In this document: positions 55,149-64,000 of the stretch, piece after piece
Position numbering within the stretch: position 1 is the stretch's first letter
Layout: every line of letters begins with the position of its first letter
Source of the DNA: Areca catechu
Taxonomy: Eukaryota; Streptophyta; Magnoliopsida; Arecales; Arecaceae
DNA: 64,000 bases
Assembly (NCBI GenBank): GCA_021397845.1
Contig: CM038053.1
Coordinates: 81,901,157 to 81,965,156, forward strand
Direction: 5' to 3'
Translations under genes and position numbers: made by a program
The notes under the pieces: generated by a model
The model's database searches: none
Told to the model about the DNA's origin: nothing
What the model saw: the letters and a program-made list of their open reading frames with translations, nothing else

Positions 55149-56221
55149 TGTTGCTGCGTCAACTCCTGGACCGGGGACCGGGAGCGACTGGATATGCTGG
55201 AGCTCTCCTCTCCCGGAAGAACTAGCAACAAAGTCTCCAAGAGTGCCAGTGGTGTTCCGGCGGGGGACCCTTTGATGCCTAATTTAGCAAGAGGTTGAAG
55301 GCAACAGAATGGAATAATCAAGGGATGAACAACATATGGAGAGGGAAGTGTTCTTCTTACCTTCGAACGGGGTCCCCCTAGTATCTTATATAGATGTGGA
55401 ACAGTCCAAAATCAATTAGGGGAGAGGCTGAGAAAGACCGATCTGCCCCTTGGAGAATTTGGAGTATGGCCACGTGGCACACAGATACGGTGGCATCGTG
55501 GAAGTAGTGGAGCAGGGCTATTGGGATAACAGGATCCTGCAGTAACAGAAAGGTTCTTCTGGAATTTCCTGGATGCCAAGGCTCGCCTGTCGAACATCGA
55601 TCGTGAGAAAACCGGTCGGCTGGACTAGAGACCAACCCTCCGAAGTAGAGCGACGGGCCGGACCCTAGCAGGAGAGGGTCGTTCGGACCTCAGCTCCAGT
55701 GATTCAGACCGCTGAAGGAGAACGACTGGCCAGACCCCAGTAGGAGAGGGTCGTTCGGATTGCTGAAGGAGAGCGATGGGTCAGACCCCAGTAGGAGAGG
55801 GTCGTTCGGATCGCTGAATGAGAGCGATGGGCCAAACGCCAGCATGAGAGGGTCGTTCGAACCTCTACTCCGGTGGGTCGAACCTCTGAAGGAGAGCGAC
55901 GGGCTGGACCCCAGCAGGAGTGGGTCGTTCGGACCTCTACTCCGGTGGGTCGGACCTCTGAAGGAGAGCGACGGGCCGGACCCCAGCAGGAGAGGGTCGT
56001 TCGGACTGCTAAAGGAGAACAACGGGCCAGACTCCAGCAGGAGACGGTCGTTCGGACCACTGAAGGAGAGCGATGGGCCGGACCCCAGTAGGAGAGGGTC
56101 GTTCGGACCGCTGCTCCGGTGGGTCGGACCTCTCCCAGGTGGATCCTTGAAAGGGGGGCGGTCGGGTTGGTCCGTAGGACTGGGCCTGTTCTGGCTGAGG
56201 GTGAGCCATCATGGTACAATA
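55149..56221 (-). repeat. LTR T, 5' copy
   Basis: 1073 bp; plus strand starts TGTTGCTGCGTCAACTCC and ends GTACAATA (CA changed to TA). It carries the expanded minisatellite (55650-56110). Overlapping open frames of 181 and 190 codons on both strands translate the minisatellite and are not genes. Confidence 0.92.
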
Positions 56222-56622
56222 GCTGCATACCAGAATCCTTGTTGCGTGCCAAAAGGTGGAGTCGGTTCTTCTTCATGCTGTGTTGGCTCGAATGACTTCT
56301 TTTGAATTTTTACAATTGAACTTCAAGAAGACTCTCACCAACATTTTTAAAATTTTCATGCACACCAACTCAAAATAAATTTAAGGCACACACACTCATA
56401 TAGAAGTAACCCTTTATATATTTTTCTTTAACTTTTTCATTGGATTCTGTTTTACAAGATAAGATTACAACACAACTCAAAACAAGAAGTAAAGATGTAG
56501 GAGTTGAAGTTTGAACAAATAAATCATCCTACAAAAACTTGTAAATCACTTGAAGAGTTGTTAGAAATAAATGTGCATGCTCCAATGTTTAGTTATCATC
56601 AAAATCACTTATGGGGTCAACA

Positions 56623-56637
56623 ATCCCCCTTTTTAAT
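56623..56637 (-). other. Polypurine tract of element S
   Basis: Plus strand ATCCCCCTTTTTAAT, reverse ATTAAAAAGGGGGAT, touching the LTR end CAACA. Two further CTCCCCCTTTT runs lie at 57020 and 57120. Confidence 0.7.
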
Positions 56638-57316
56638 GATGACAAAATACTTGGCATGAAAAATCTTTACACTTACATGTATAAAAGAATTTGAAAGTAA
56701 ATATTCATATGTATTGGAGCTAACTATGTTTGTAAATAAGTATTAGAGCTCCAGTGATGATATCATTGTATATCATTGATGTTAGTGCTTTGGTATATAT
56801 CAAAGTATTAGACTTTGCATGCTTCATAAAATCAGAATTAGCACAAACATGGAATATCAGAGTTTAAAATAAATATTGACAGAATTAAGACTAATTTGTA
56901 GAGCAATCGAAGCAAGGAAAGGATTTCGAGATAAAGCCATTCTTTAAGAAAATCTTTCCTTCCTCTAGGTTTTAAAATAATATAACTATTAGGTCCATTT
57001 GAATACTATCACTTTTGTGCTCCCCCTTTTTATTCATTTTATGCACTTTAAGAATAATTGAATAGGAAGCTCAACATAGATATTAGAATTTTCATGACAG
57101 CTCAATTATAGATACTATTCTCCCCCTTTTGTATGAAAGCATCGTATGATTAGAAGGATAACTCATGACAGCAATAGAAATTACTAAAGGAGCTTTCATT
57201 TCATTAAGAATTTGCCATACAAAGTATGAAAGAAAGTACATTTATTGCAAAGTTTCTAATAGAAAGTAAAGCGTTAAAAAAAGTCAGAAGTATAACCAAA
57301 AGACTAGCTAATGAAC

Positions 57317-58866
57317 CTATTCTTCTTCTTCACTAGAAGAAGAGGAGCCAACTTCTATAACCTTATCAGAGGTTTTGGTTTTCAGGGGTTTAAACCTTAA
57401 ATCCCTGAATCTAGTTCTAACTAGGGCTCTAGGTGTCTTAGTTTTCTTGGTCTTTGTCTTCTTCTTGGTCTCAATAGGTTTAGGTTTGATTGTAGGTGGA
57501 TCAGATGAAGGAATAGGAGAAGGTTGAATAGGAGTCTCAAGTGACTCTTTGTTGATTTGTACAGGAGTATCCTCAGTAGTGAAAGTTTCCTTTGAAGATT
57601 GCAGTAAGATACTTTTGATTTCTTCTTTAAAGTTCTCCATTTCCTTTTCCATTTTCTCTCTGTGAAGCATCTGTTCTGATCTCATTTTCTACAGGCTGGC
57701 ATTAACTGAATTTCTTAAATCATCCAGTGCAGAATTCATATGACCTGTCAGTGTGTCAGTGATTGTTTCCATCCTTTCAAATATCAACTCCTTAAGTTTA
57801 GATGGAGTTATCATTGCATGTTCAGATCCTTCTTCATCCTTGTTTCTAGATTTGTTGGCTTCAACAGCAATAGGTTCATCATCATTTGAGGAAGTAGCAG
57901 CAATCTGACTAGACATCTTCTTTATCCATACTCCTTGTAATTTGTATCCCATTCTTTTAAGAGAATTGAAGGAATAAGTGTCTGAGTGATGTAGAGGCTT
58001 GCCTATCTCATTGGTTAGATCAATTCCAGCTTCTTCAAACAGTAAGGTGAAAACCATACCATAGGATAGGCATGCTTTGACTTTTCTAGCTGCTTTTCTC
58101 ATTTAAAATCATGATGAATGGAAGGTCAAGAGGTTCTTCTTTAATCAGATGTCCCATGAAAGTCATGTCCTTTTCACTCACCCAGTCGAAGCAACCGATT
58201 CTGGGAAGAAAAACTATATTGACCATATGTGAAGAAGTCTCATTCCTTTGATAGCAAGTTGGCTTGAACATGTTGGATGGAGCTTACATCTTCTTTTTCC
58301 AAATTGAGCTTTAAAGTGTGTTCTCTATCAGTTAGGGTAAGCTCGGTGGCGCCGTCCGTTGGCATTTGAAGCAAGTTGCCCAACTTTTATTTATCCACAA
58401 TGACTTTAATTCCCTTGATAGTTGATTCTAGATGGTACTCTTCAAGAATTAGGTTTTCATAGAAAGTTCATACCAGAGAAGGGTAGGTCAGAATATTCAG
58501 TGAGTAACCCTAGTTGTCTATCCATCTTTCGATCTTCATTTCCATTTCTTCTAGGAAGAAGAAATCAATCCTTCTTCCGCAAGTGACAGGCCTGTTGGCC
58601 ATTGATGTGGATTTCCCAGTCGGAGAGGATGTTTCTTCTTCTGGAGTGGATCTCTTTCTCTTTTCTCCCTTTCCTTTTAGATCTTTACTGCATTTGCTTG
58701 ATTTTGCTACTTGTGGATTCTTCCGTGCAAATCTCCTTGGAGCCATTTCAACAAAGTTTGTAGGAATAAGGAAATCAAGCTTTTGGGGAATGGTTTTTGA
58801 GAGATTGGTAAAGGTTTCGAGTGGAGTATAGCGAGTTTGAAGTGAAATAAAAAGAGTTAAGATCAA
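57317..58866 (-). pseudogene. Extra ORF after pol in element S
   Basis: Starts near 58749 (MAPRRFARKNPQVAKSSKCS), or from an upstream Met at 58866. It is basic, with a KGKGEKRKR nuclear-signal-like run, then RRIDFFFLEEMEMKIERWID. Broken frames lead to VFLPRIGCFDWVSEKDM (about 58210). Frame 58102-57317 has one stop (57689-57691): KAARKVKACLSYGMVFTLLF, LTNEIGKPLHHSDTYSFNSL, a predicted coiled coil MLHREKMEKEMENFKEEIKS, a Pro/Lys tail and an acidic end. No transmembrane segment or signal peptide is evident, so a classical envelope role is not supported. It resembles 'putative plant transposon protein' ORFs. R (36540-37720) is a second copy. Confidence 0.65.
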
Positions 58867-58899
58867 GAAAAGATTACTTGGATCTTACTTAAATAGCGA

Positions 58900-59105
58900 T
58901 TTCCCGACATTCGAGTCGGCTGCTCAGCCCTAAAAACATCCGAGTCGGCTCGACCAGAGCGAACTCAAAATAATCAGAACACCGAGTAGGCTAGGCAAGA
59001 CTTCAGGTTGACCTAGTCAGCTCGACTAGAGCAAGAGTAGAAAATTCAGACATTCGAGCCGGCTTGACTAGAGCAAAATTGCTCGAGTCGACTCGAATAG
59101 AAACT
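58900..59105. repeat. Dyad array between pol and the extra ORF of S
   Basis: GAGTCGGCTGCTC, GAGTCGGCTCGACCAGAGC, GAGCCGGCTTGACTAGAGC and CGAGTCGACTCGAATAG within 200 bases; the unit GGCTCGACTAGAGC recurs. Confidence 0.65.
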
Positions 59106-59279
59106 TTTCATAGAAAATGAAATGATTTAGAAATTGAGTTTGATGCAACGAAATTTCAAGGAAAGTTGTTCAAAAATCATGAATAGTTGCAGGAGGTTTT
59201 CTAGATAATTTTTTCTTAATTTTAAAAGAAATTAGGTTAAAGAAATCTAGAAAGGATCACAAAGTCCTAATTCTCTCTA

Positions 59280-59796
59280 AGCAATTCAAATCTATCCTGG
59301 TTCAGTGGCTTAGTAAAAATGTCAGCTAACTGTTTTTCAGTTGGGATAAATTCTAGTTCAATGTCACCATTCAAAACATGATCTTTAATAAAATGGTGTC
59401 TAATTCTATATGCTTAGTCCTAGAATGCTGAATAGGATTTTTGGTCAATTTATAGCACTTGTGTTATCACACTTGATAGGAATTTTGCATTGTATAACAT
59501 CAAAATCTTCTAGTTATTGTTTAATCCATAACACTTGTGCACAAAACACTCCCTACAGCAACATACCCTGCCTCTATAGTAGAAAGTTCTACCAAGTTTT
59601 ATTTTCTACAGTGCCATGAGATTAAATTCAATCCTAGAAATTGGCATTTGCCACTAGTGCTTTTTCTATCAATTCTACAACCAGCATAATCAGCATCCGA
59701 AAATCTAATTAAATTCAAAGATGATTGTTTTGAGAACCAAAGACCGAGATTACTTGTACCTTTCAAATATCTCAATATTTTTTTAACAGCAAGCAT
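59280..59796 (-). pseudogene. RNase H of element S
   Basis: Frame 59796-59599: AVKKILRYLKGTSNLGLWFS, FSDADYAGCRIDRKSTSGKC, FLGLNLISWHCRK, the copia RNase H with SDADYAG. The rest (STIEAGYVAV, KHIELDTI, QLADIF-like) is frame-shifted to about 59280. Confidence 0.85.
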
Positions 59797-61075
59797 ATGT
59801 ATTTCTTTGGGATTACATTGAAATCTAGTACATACACATTACTATACAAGATATCTGGTCTACTTGCAGTTAAATATACTAAGGATCCGATCATACCTCT
59901 ATATAGCTTTTGGTCAACATTGGATCCGTTTTCATCTTTGTCCAATCTGCAAGATGGGTTCATGGGTGTGCTCATTTGTTTGCTCGTCTCCATACCAAAC
60001 TTTTTGATTATTTCCTTGATATATTTGGCTTGGTTGATGAAGATCCCTTCCTTTGTTTGCTTTACTTTAAGTCTGAGGAAGTAGTTAAGTTCATCCATTA
60101 GGCTCATTTCAAATTCTTCCTGCATTAGCTTAGCAAACTCTTCACAAAAACTTCATTAGTTGTACCAAATATAATATCATCAACATAAATTTGTACAACT
60201 AATATATCATTATTTCTTTTTGATGAAAAGGGTTTATCAACGTTTCCTCTTGAAAAATCATTTTCAATCAAGAAAGTGCTAAGTCTATCATACCAGGCTC
60301 TAGGGGCTTGTTTCAAACTATATAAAGCTTTATTGAGTTTAAACATATAGTTTGGAAAAGCATGATTTTTAAACCCGATGGTTGTTTTACAGAAACTTGT
60401 TCGGAGATAAAACCATTTAAAAATGCACTTTTTACATCCATTTGAAAAAGTTTAAAATTCATGTAGCAAGCAAATGCAAGAAGTAATCTAATGCTTCTAA
60501 TCTTGCTACGGGTGCATATGTTTCATCAAAATCAATGCCTTCTTCTTGACTATATTTCTTAGCCACTAATCTAGCTTTGTTTCTAATGACATTTCCTTGT
60601 TCATCTAATTTGTTCCTATAGACCCATTTGGTTCTTATGATTGGTCGGTCTTTAGGTCTATTAACTAATATCCAAACCTTATTTCTTTCAAACTGGTTCA
60701 ATTCTTCATGCATAGCCATCATCCAGTTTGGATCACTTTCAATTCTTCTAAGGTATGTGGTCCTATTTGTGATACAAAGGCTAGGTAGTCATGTGCAGTT
60801 CTATGTGCAGACCTAGTCCTAATACCTTGTGAAGGATCACCAATAATTAATTCTTTAGGATGGAAAGTAGCATACCTCCATTCTGTTAGTATATATATAT
60901 GATCCTTACTTACGGTTTCTTCTCCTCCTTTAATTGGTCTTTCTTGTATGCTCATGTCTTCCATCTCTTTTTGAATTGTACCTGCATCATTATCTATACA
61001 CTCTTCTTTCTTAGAAGGTGAAGGGTTAGTTTCATCAAAAATAATATGCATTGACTCTTCAACAGTTAGAGTCAT
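59797..61075 (-). pseudogene. Reverse transcriptase of element S
   Basis: N-terminal linker RYATFHPKELIIGDPSQGIR and DYLAFVSQIGPHTLEELKV (61075-60719), then MHEELNQFERNKVWILVNRP, RTKWVYRNKLDEQGNVIRNK and YAPVARLEA (60722-60459). Next LNKALYSLKQAPRAWYDRLS and VQIYVDDIIFGTTNE (60346-60125, YVDD intact), and FEMSLMDELNYFLRLKVKQT (60125-59797). Frameshifts at about 60460-60350 and 60125. A copia-type RT. Confidence 0.88.
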
Positions 61076-61199
61076 CTTATTAAATACTCTATATGCTTTG
61101 CTATGTAATGAATAACCAAGAAAAATTATTTCATCAGATTTAGCATCAAATTTTCTAGATTATCTTTACCATTATTGAAAACAAAGCATTACTACAAAA

Positions 61200-62088
61200 A
61201 ACATGAAAATAATTGATATTGGATTTCTTTTCATTCCACAACTCATAGGGGTTTTTCTTTAAAATAGGATGATCAAAATACGGTTTAAAATATAACAAGC
61301 AGTGCTCACCGCTTCTGCCCAAAAGTACCTTGGAAGATTACCTTCACATAACATCATTCGGGCCATTTCTTCCAAAGTCCTATTTTCTCTCTACAATACC
61401 ATTTTGTTATGGTGTTCTAGGAGTGGAGAAGTTATGATCAATACCATTTTCAGTGTAATAATCATCAAAAAAATAGTTTTCAAATTCAGTGCTGTGATCA
61501 CTCCTAATTGAAATTATTAAAAGATTTTTCTGATTTGAAACTTTTTTGTAAATTTTTTTAAATACTTTGAAGGTTTCATCTTTGTGAACAATAAACAAAA
61601 TCCATGTAAATCTAGAAAAAATTACTACAATCATAAGGGCATATTCATACCTCCTAGGCTTGTAGTCCTAGTTGGTCAAATAAGTCCATGTGAAGTAGTT
61701 CTAGAGGTTTAGTAGTTGAAATCATATTTTTGGATTTAAATCTCTCCTATTTGTTTACCCATTTGGCATGCATCACAAACATGATCAAAATCAACTTTAA
61801 ACTTAGGCATGCCTCTAACCAGATTCTTGGAAATTAACTTGGCAATGGTATGCATGCTAGCATGACCTAATCATCTATGCCATAATAAACAAGACTCCTG
61901 GTCTTACCATTCATTGCAACTAAACTGGAACTACTTGACATGGCAAGATCATTTAGATCTACCACATAAATATTTCCAAGTCTATGTCCAATGAATTTAC
62001 TACTAGAGTCAAGAGAGTTTGTTACTATATACATAGATGATTCAAAGATAACCTTGAAGCCCTTATCACACAGTTGACTAATACTCAA
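61200..62088 (-). pseudogene. Integrase of element S
   Basis: Pre-integrase region SISQLCDKGFKVIFESSMYI and GHRLGNIYVVDLND (62088-61867). Then the zinc region (HTIAKLISKNLVRGMPKF, CDACQMGKQ, about 61860-61745). The core frame 61634-61407 has FSRFTWILFIVHKDETFKVF and IISIRSDHSTEFENYFFDDY. The first catalytic Asp before FSR is replaced (VVIFSR for VDDFSR); the second (RSDH) is kept. Confidence 0.85.
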
Positions 62089-62110
62089 TAAATTAGCTTC
62101 AATTTATCTA

Positions 62111-62323
62111 CTAGCAATACATTTTGATGAAAGTACAAGGAATTATTTTGATCTTACCAATTCCGATTATTTTTCCTTTACCATTGTCTCCAAAGGTAAC
62201 CATACCTCCTTCTTTCATTTCTAGGGTGATGAACTGATCCTTGTCACCCATTATATGCCTTGAATAGCCACTGTCAAGATACCATCTTTTCTTCAATTTA
62301 TGGGCTACAAGATAGTCCTGCAA
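62111..62323 (-). pseudogene. Protease of element S
   Basis: KKRWYLDSGYSRHIMGDKDQ, then VTFGDNGKGKIIGIGKI. Copia proteases read WYLDSGCSRHMTGD; DSG is kept and Cys is Tyr. Confidence 0.85.
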
Positions 62324-62327
62324 ATAA

Positions 62328-63500
62328 TCAAGGAGTGATTTTAGGTATCCAAGCTAACTTGGATCCTTTCGGGTTAGCAAGATTGGTTCCTTTTGGAACC
62401 CAAACCATTCTATATTTTAATGTATCAATTTTGGAACTTTTCAACGAATTGCATTGATAAGATCTATGCCCAAATCTATGACATGCATAACAAATAATTT
62501 TATCATTTTTGAATGATGCATGCTTTGAAGCTTTAAAAGATGCAGTAATGGATATATTTGGTTTGAAAGATTTTTGAACAGAATTCTTAGGAACATACTT
62601 CAAGCCATTTGAAACAGAATTTGATGGAAAAGCTTTTTAAAATTTTGTATTTAAAGCTGATGCTTTTGAAGAAACAAATTTTGTTGCAAAAATTCCTTTA
62701 GCATTTAAAGCATTAAATCCAATTCTAGCTTTGCTTTTTGAATCTCTTTGCTCATTCAGAATTAGCTCAAGCTTATTGGAACTCAAGGTAAGTTTTTCTA
62801 CTAAAGGCTTTAAGCTTTTCTATCTCCTTTTTCAAATCATCATTTTCGATAACTAAAACTTTGTTTGTCTCATTTAAAGCATTTTTTCATTTTTCAAAGC
62901 AATAACATTATCAAAAAAGATATTTAGTTCCTTTGAAAAATGTTATTCTTTTCAAAAATTTCATCCTTGTCTTTTGGTAAAAAATTATTTATTTTTTCAA
63001 GGATTTGATTTTAACCCCAGCTTTCTTGAATTCAATAAGAAAATCATGAAATGCAGAATTCAATTCATCATATGTAAATTTGATTTGAAGCTCAGGGGAT
63101 GATACCTCATTTCAAGACCCATAGACATAAATTCATAGATTTCGTGGTCTCTTCTTCTTCAGTAGATGAGGGCGCTTTGCTTTCGCTCCACGTCGCTACC
63201 ATAGCTCTTTTTTTCTTTTTCTTAAACCCCTTTTCAGCAATGGACAATCTAGTCGAATGTGCCCTTGTTTTTTGCATTCGTAGGAGACGGGCAATTCTTT
63301 TTCTTATTCTTTTTCCTTGTCCCTTTCTTTGCTGAATTCTCTGTTCTTGTGGAATTTTCTATAGTTTCTTTCTTTTCATCTTTCTAAGAACTTCTTAAAT
63401 CTCCTAATTACCATGGCAACATCTTCATCTTCCATGTCACTTTCAGTAGAGGAGCATTCTTCTTCCGATTCATCATCCTTTCTTGAATCCATAGCTGCTT
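62328..63500 (-). pseudogene. Gag C-terminal half of element S
   Basis: From 63500: MDSRKDDESEEECSSTESDM, EDEDVAMVIRRFKKFL (typical SIRE Gag middle). A first zinc knuckle YECKKQGHIRLDCP (about 63290-63245) is preceded by Ser where a Cys is expected. A coiled-coil stretch follows (ENDDLKKEIEKLKAF, about 62860-62800). In frame 62603-62328 come a second knuckle CYACHRFGHRSYQC and WVPKGTNLANPKGSKLAWIP. Many frameshifts. The N-terminal half is absent: the reading starts directly at the LTR junction 63512. Confidence 0.75.
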
Positions 63501-63511
63501 TGAAGGCAATA

Positions 63512-64000
63512 TGTTGCCCAGGTGGCTTTACCCAAGAGGGGGGTGAATTGAAAATTACAAAATTTTTGCAAGTATGTGCATAAGTATTCCCTTTAGTGAT
63601 TGAGTGCTATGTTAATCAGAGAATAAGTGCAGAAGCAAAAAAGTAAATCGAACACAACACAAACAAGGCAAGTTTATAGTGGTTCGGAGCAACCCAGCTC
63701 ATACGTCCACTACCCAAGTTCACCACTTGGGATTTCCACTATATCCCCCAAATCGGAATACAGTCGGATTGTTTTACAGGCTCACAATCCCAACCTCTAC
63801 ACTTTAGTTTTTGAATCAGGCTCACCAAAGAAACCCACACTAGGTTTTTACAAGCTCACCTAGAACCTCTATACTTTGGTTTTTAAAAAGGCTCACCAAA
63901 AAAACCTATTTGGTTTTTATAACCGGGCTCACCAATAATCCAAATATTCTAAGATTAGAATAAAAAGCAACAAAAATGACAAACTCCGTTGTCTGGTGGT
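63512..64000 (-). repeat. Right S-type LTR, cut by the window end
   Basis: Begins TGTTGCCCAGGTGGC and continues with CCCAAGAGGGGGGTGAATTG. It matches the left S LTR from about 63540 (TTATAGTGGTTCGGAGCAA at 63673-63691; GGCTCACCAATAATCCAAA). No primer site lies at its left border. It may therefore be S's own 5' LTR after an internal deletion, or the end of another S-type insertion into Gag. Confidence 0.75.

Larger units (their letters stand above)
44774..56221 (-). mobile_element. Element T: full-length Tat-lineage Ty3/gypsy element, target duplication GCTGC
   Basis: 11448 bp flanked by GCTGC at 44769-44773 and 56222-56226. Minus strand: 5' LTR 55149-56221, primer site (55128-55145), Gag, protease, RT, RNase H, a second RNase H with VDGASN, integrase, two tandem arrays, an antisense gene on the plus strand, polypurine tract (45701-45711) and 3' LTR 44774-45696. 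A second RNase H and an antisense ORF between pol and the 3' LTR are known marks of Tat-lineage elements such as RIRE2 and Grande. Coding parts are broken, so it is not autonomous now. It inserted in the S LTR. Confidence 0.93.
37728..56622 (-). repeat. Left LTR of SIRE-like element S, in three pieces
   Basis: Pieces 37728-38110, 43807-44773 and 56222-56622, about 1.75 kb when K and T are removed. The first piece and the start of the second match 63540-64000 (phrases TTATAGTGGTTCGGAGCAA, GTCCACTACCCAAG, GGCTCACCAATAATCCAAA). The right end TGGGGTCAACA (56622) is followed by a reversed polypurine tract, as expected for the 3' LTR of a minus-strand element. The extreme left 25 or so bases (compare TGTTGCCCAGG at 63512) seem to be missing. 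Confidence 0.75.
56623..63511 (-). mobile_element. Element S: SIRE/Maximus-like copia element, internal region
   Basis: Minus strand, right to left: C-terminal half of Gag with two zinc knuckles (63480-62330), protease (62323-62111), integrase (62088-61200), RT (61075-59797), RNase H (59796-59280), dyad array (59105-58900), extra ORF (58866-57317), polypurine tract (56623-56637), then the left LTR. The pol order (integrase before RT) is Ty1/copia. The WVPKGT phrase after a second knuckle and an extra ORF after pol are features of the SIRE lineage. The N-terminal half of Gag, the leader and the primer site are missing at 63512, where an S-type LTR starts. Confidence 0.85.

Noticed and set aside
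55704..56305. Open frames of 181 (plus) and 190 (minus) codons
   Set aside because: Both translate the LTR minisatellite of element T; the repeat unit is a multiple of three over parts of its length and lacks stops.
57317..58866. Envelope-like protein of element S
   Set aside because: SIRE elements are often said to carry an env-like ORF in this position, but I see no signal peptide, no transmembrane helix and no cleavage motif; the blocks fit a plant transposon-type protein better.

Overview
This window looks like intergenic, repeat-packed nuclear DNA of a large-genome plant. I see no convincing host gene, tRNA, rRNA or CRISPR array. Nearly every coding trace belongs to an LTR retrotransposon, and almost all are broken by stops and frameshifts. 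Initiator-tRNA-Met primer sites, plant-type chromodomain gypsy (Ty3) elements, a Tat-lineage gypsy element and a SIRE/Maximus-like copia element all point to a plant. A monocot, perhaps a palm, is my guess from general look only.

Layout, left half (1-34.0 kb). LTR scraps (1-2969) interrupt the integrase of a minus-strand chromovirus A. A's IN, RNase H and RT lie at 2970-4929; its protease, Gag, leader and 5' LTR lie at 25700-29581. A is split by plus-strand element B (4930-25699, duplicated site GTGAA). B is in turn split by C (8907-15226, site TCAAC) and by E (15954-24068, site AGAA). C contains an extra LTR, D (10396-11217). E contains a reversed solo LTR, F (18602-20343, site CCTGG). A itself sits in the leader of another minus-strand element, H (29582 to about 33-34 kb).

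Layout, right half (34-64 kb). After an unclassified stretch comes a plus-strand fragment R carrying an extra copia ORF. Next is the left LTR of a minus-strand SIRE-like copia element S. That LTR is cut twice: by chromovirus K (38111-43806, site CCAAG) and by Tat-lineage element T (44774-56221, site GCTGC). The body of S (56623-63511) has an extra ORF after pol, then RNase H, RT, integrase, protease and Gag read leftwards. A second S-type LTR starts at 63512 and leaves the window.

How the parts fit. B, C, E and K are each about 5.7-6.4 kb once nested insertions are removed. They share one unusual plan: LTR, Met primer site, conserved leader, Gag-like reading, acidic linker, a conserved non-pol segment with an FA-S/T-YFW core followed by a stop and AATAAA, the last part of integrase, a chromodomain, polypurine tract and LTR. 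Protease, RT, RNase H and the catalytic integrase core are absent from all four. A-like chromoviruses, which share the leader and the acidic linker, are plausible helpers. This non-autonomous family and its conserved extra segment are the most interesting content. T also carries an antisense gene with its own TATA box, a transposase_28-like domain and possible introns.
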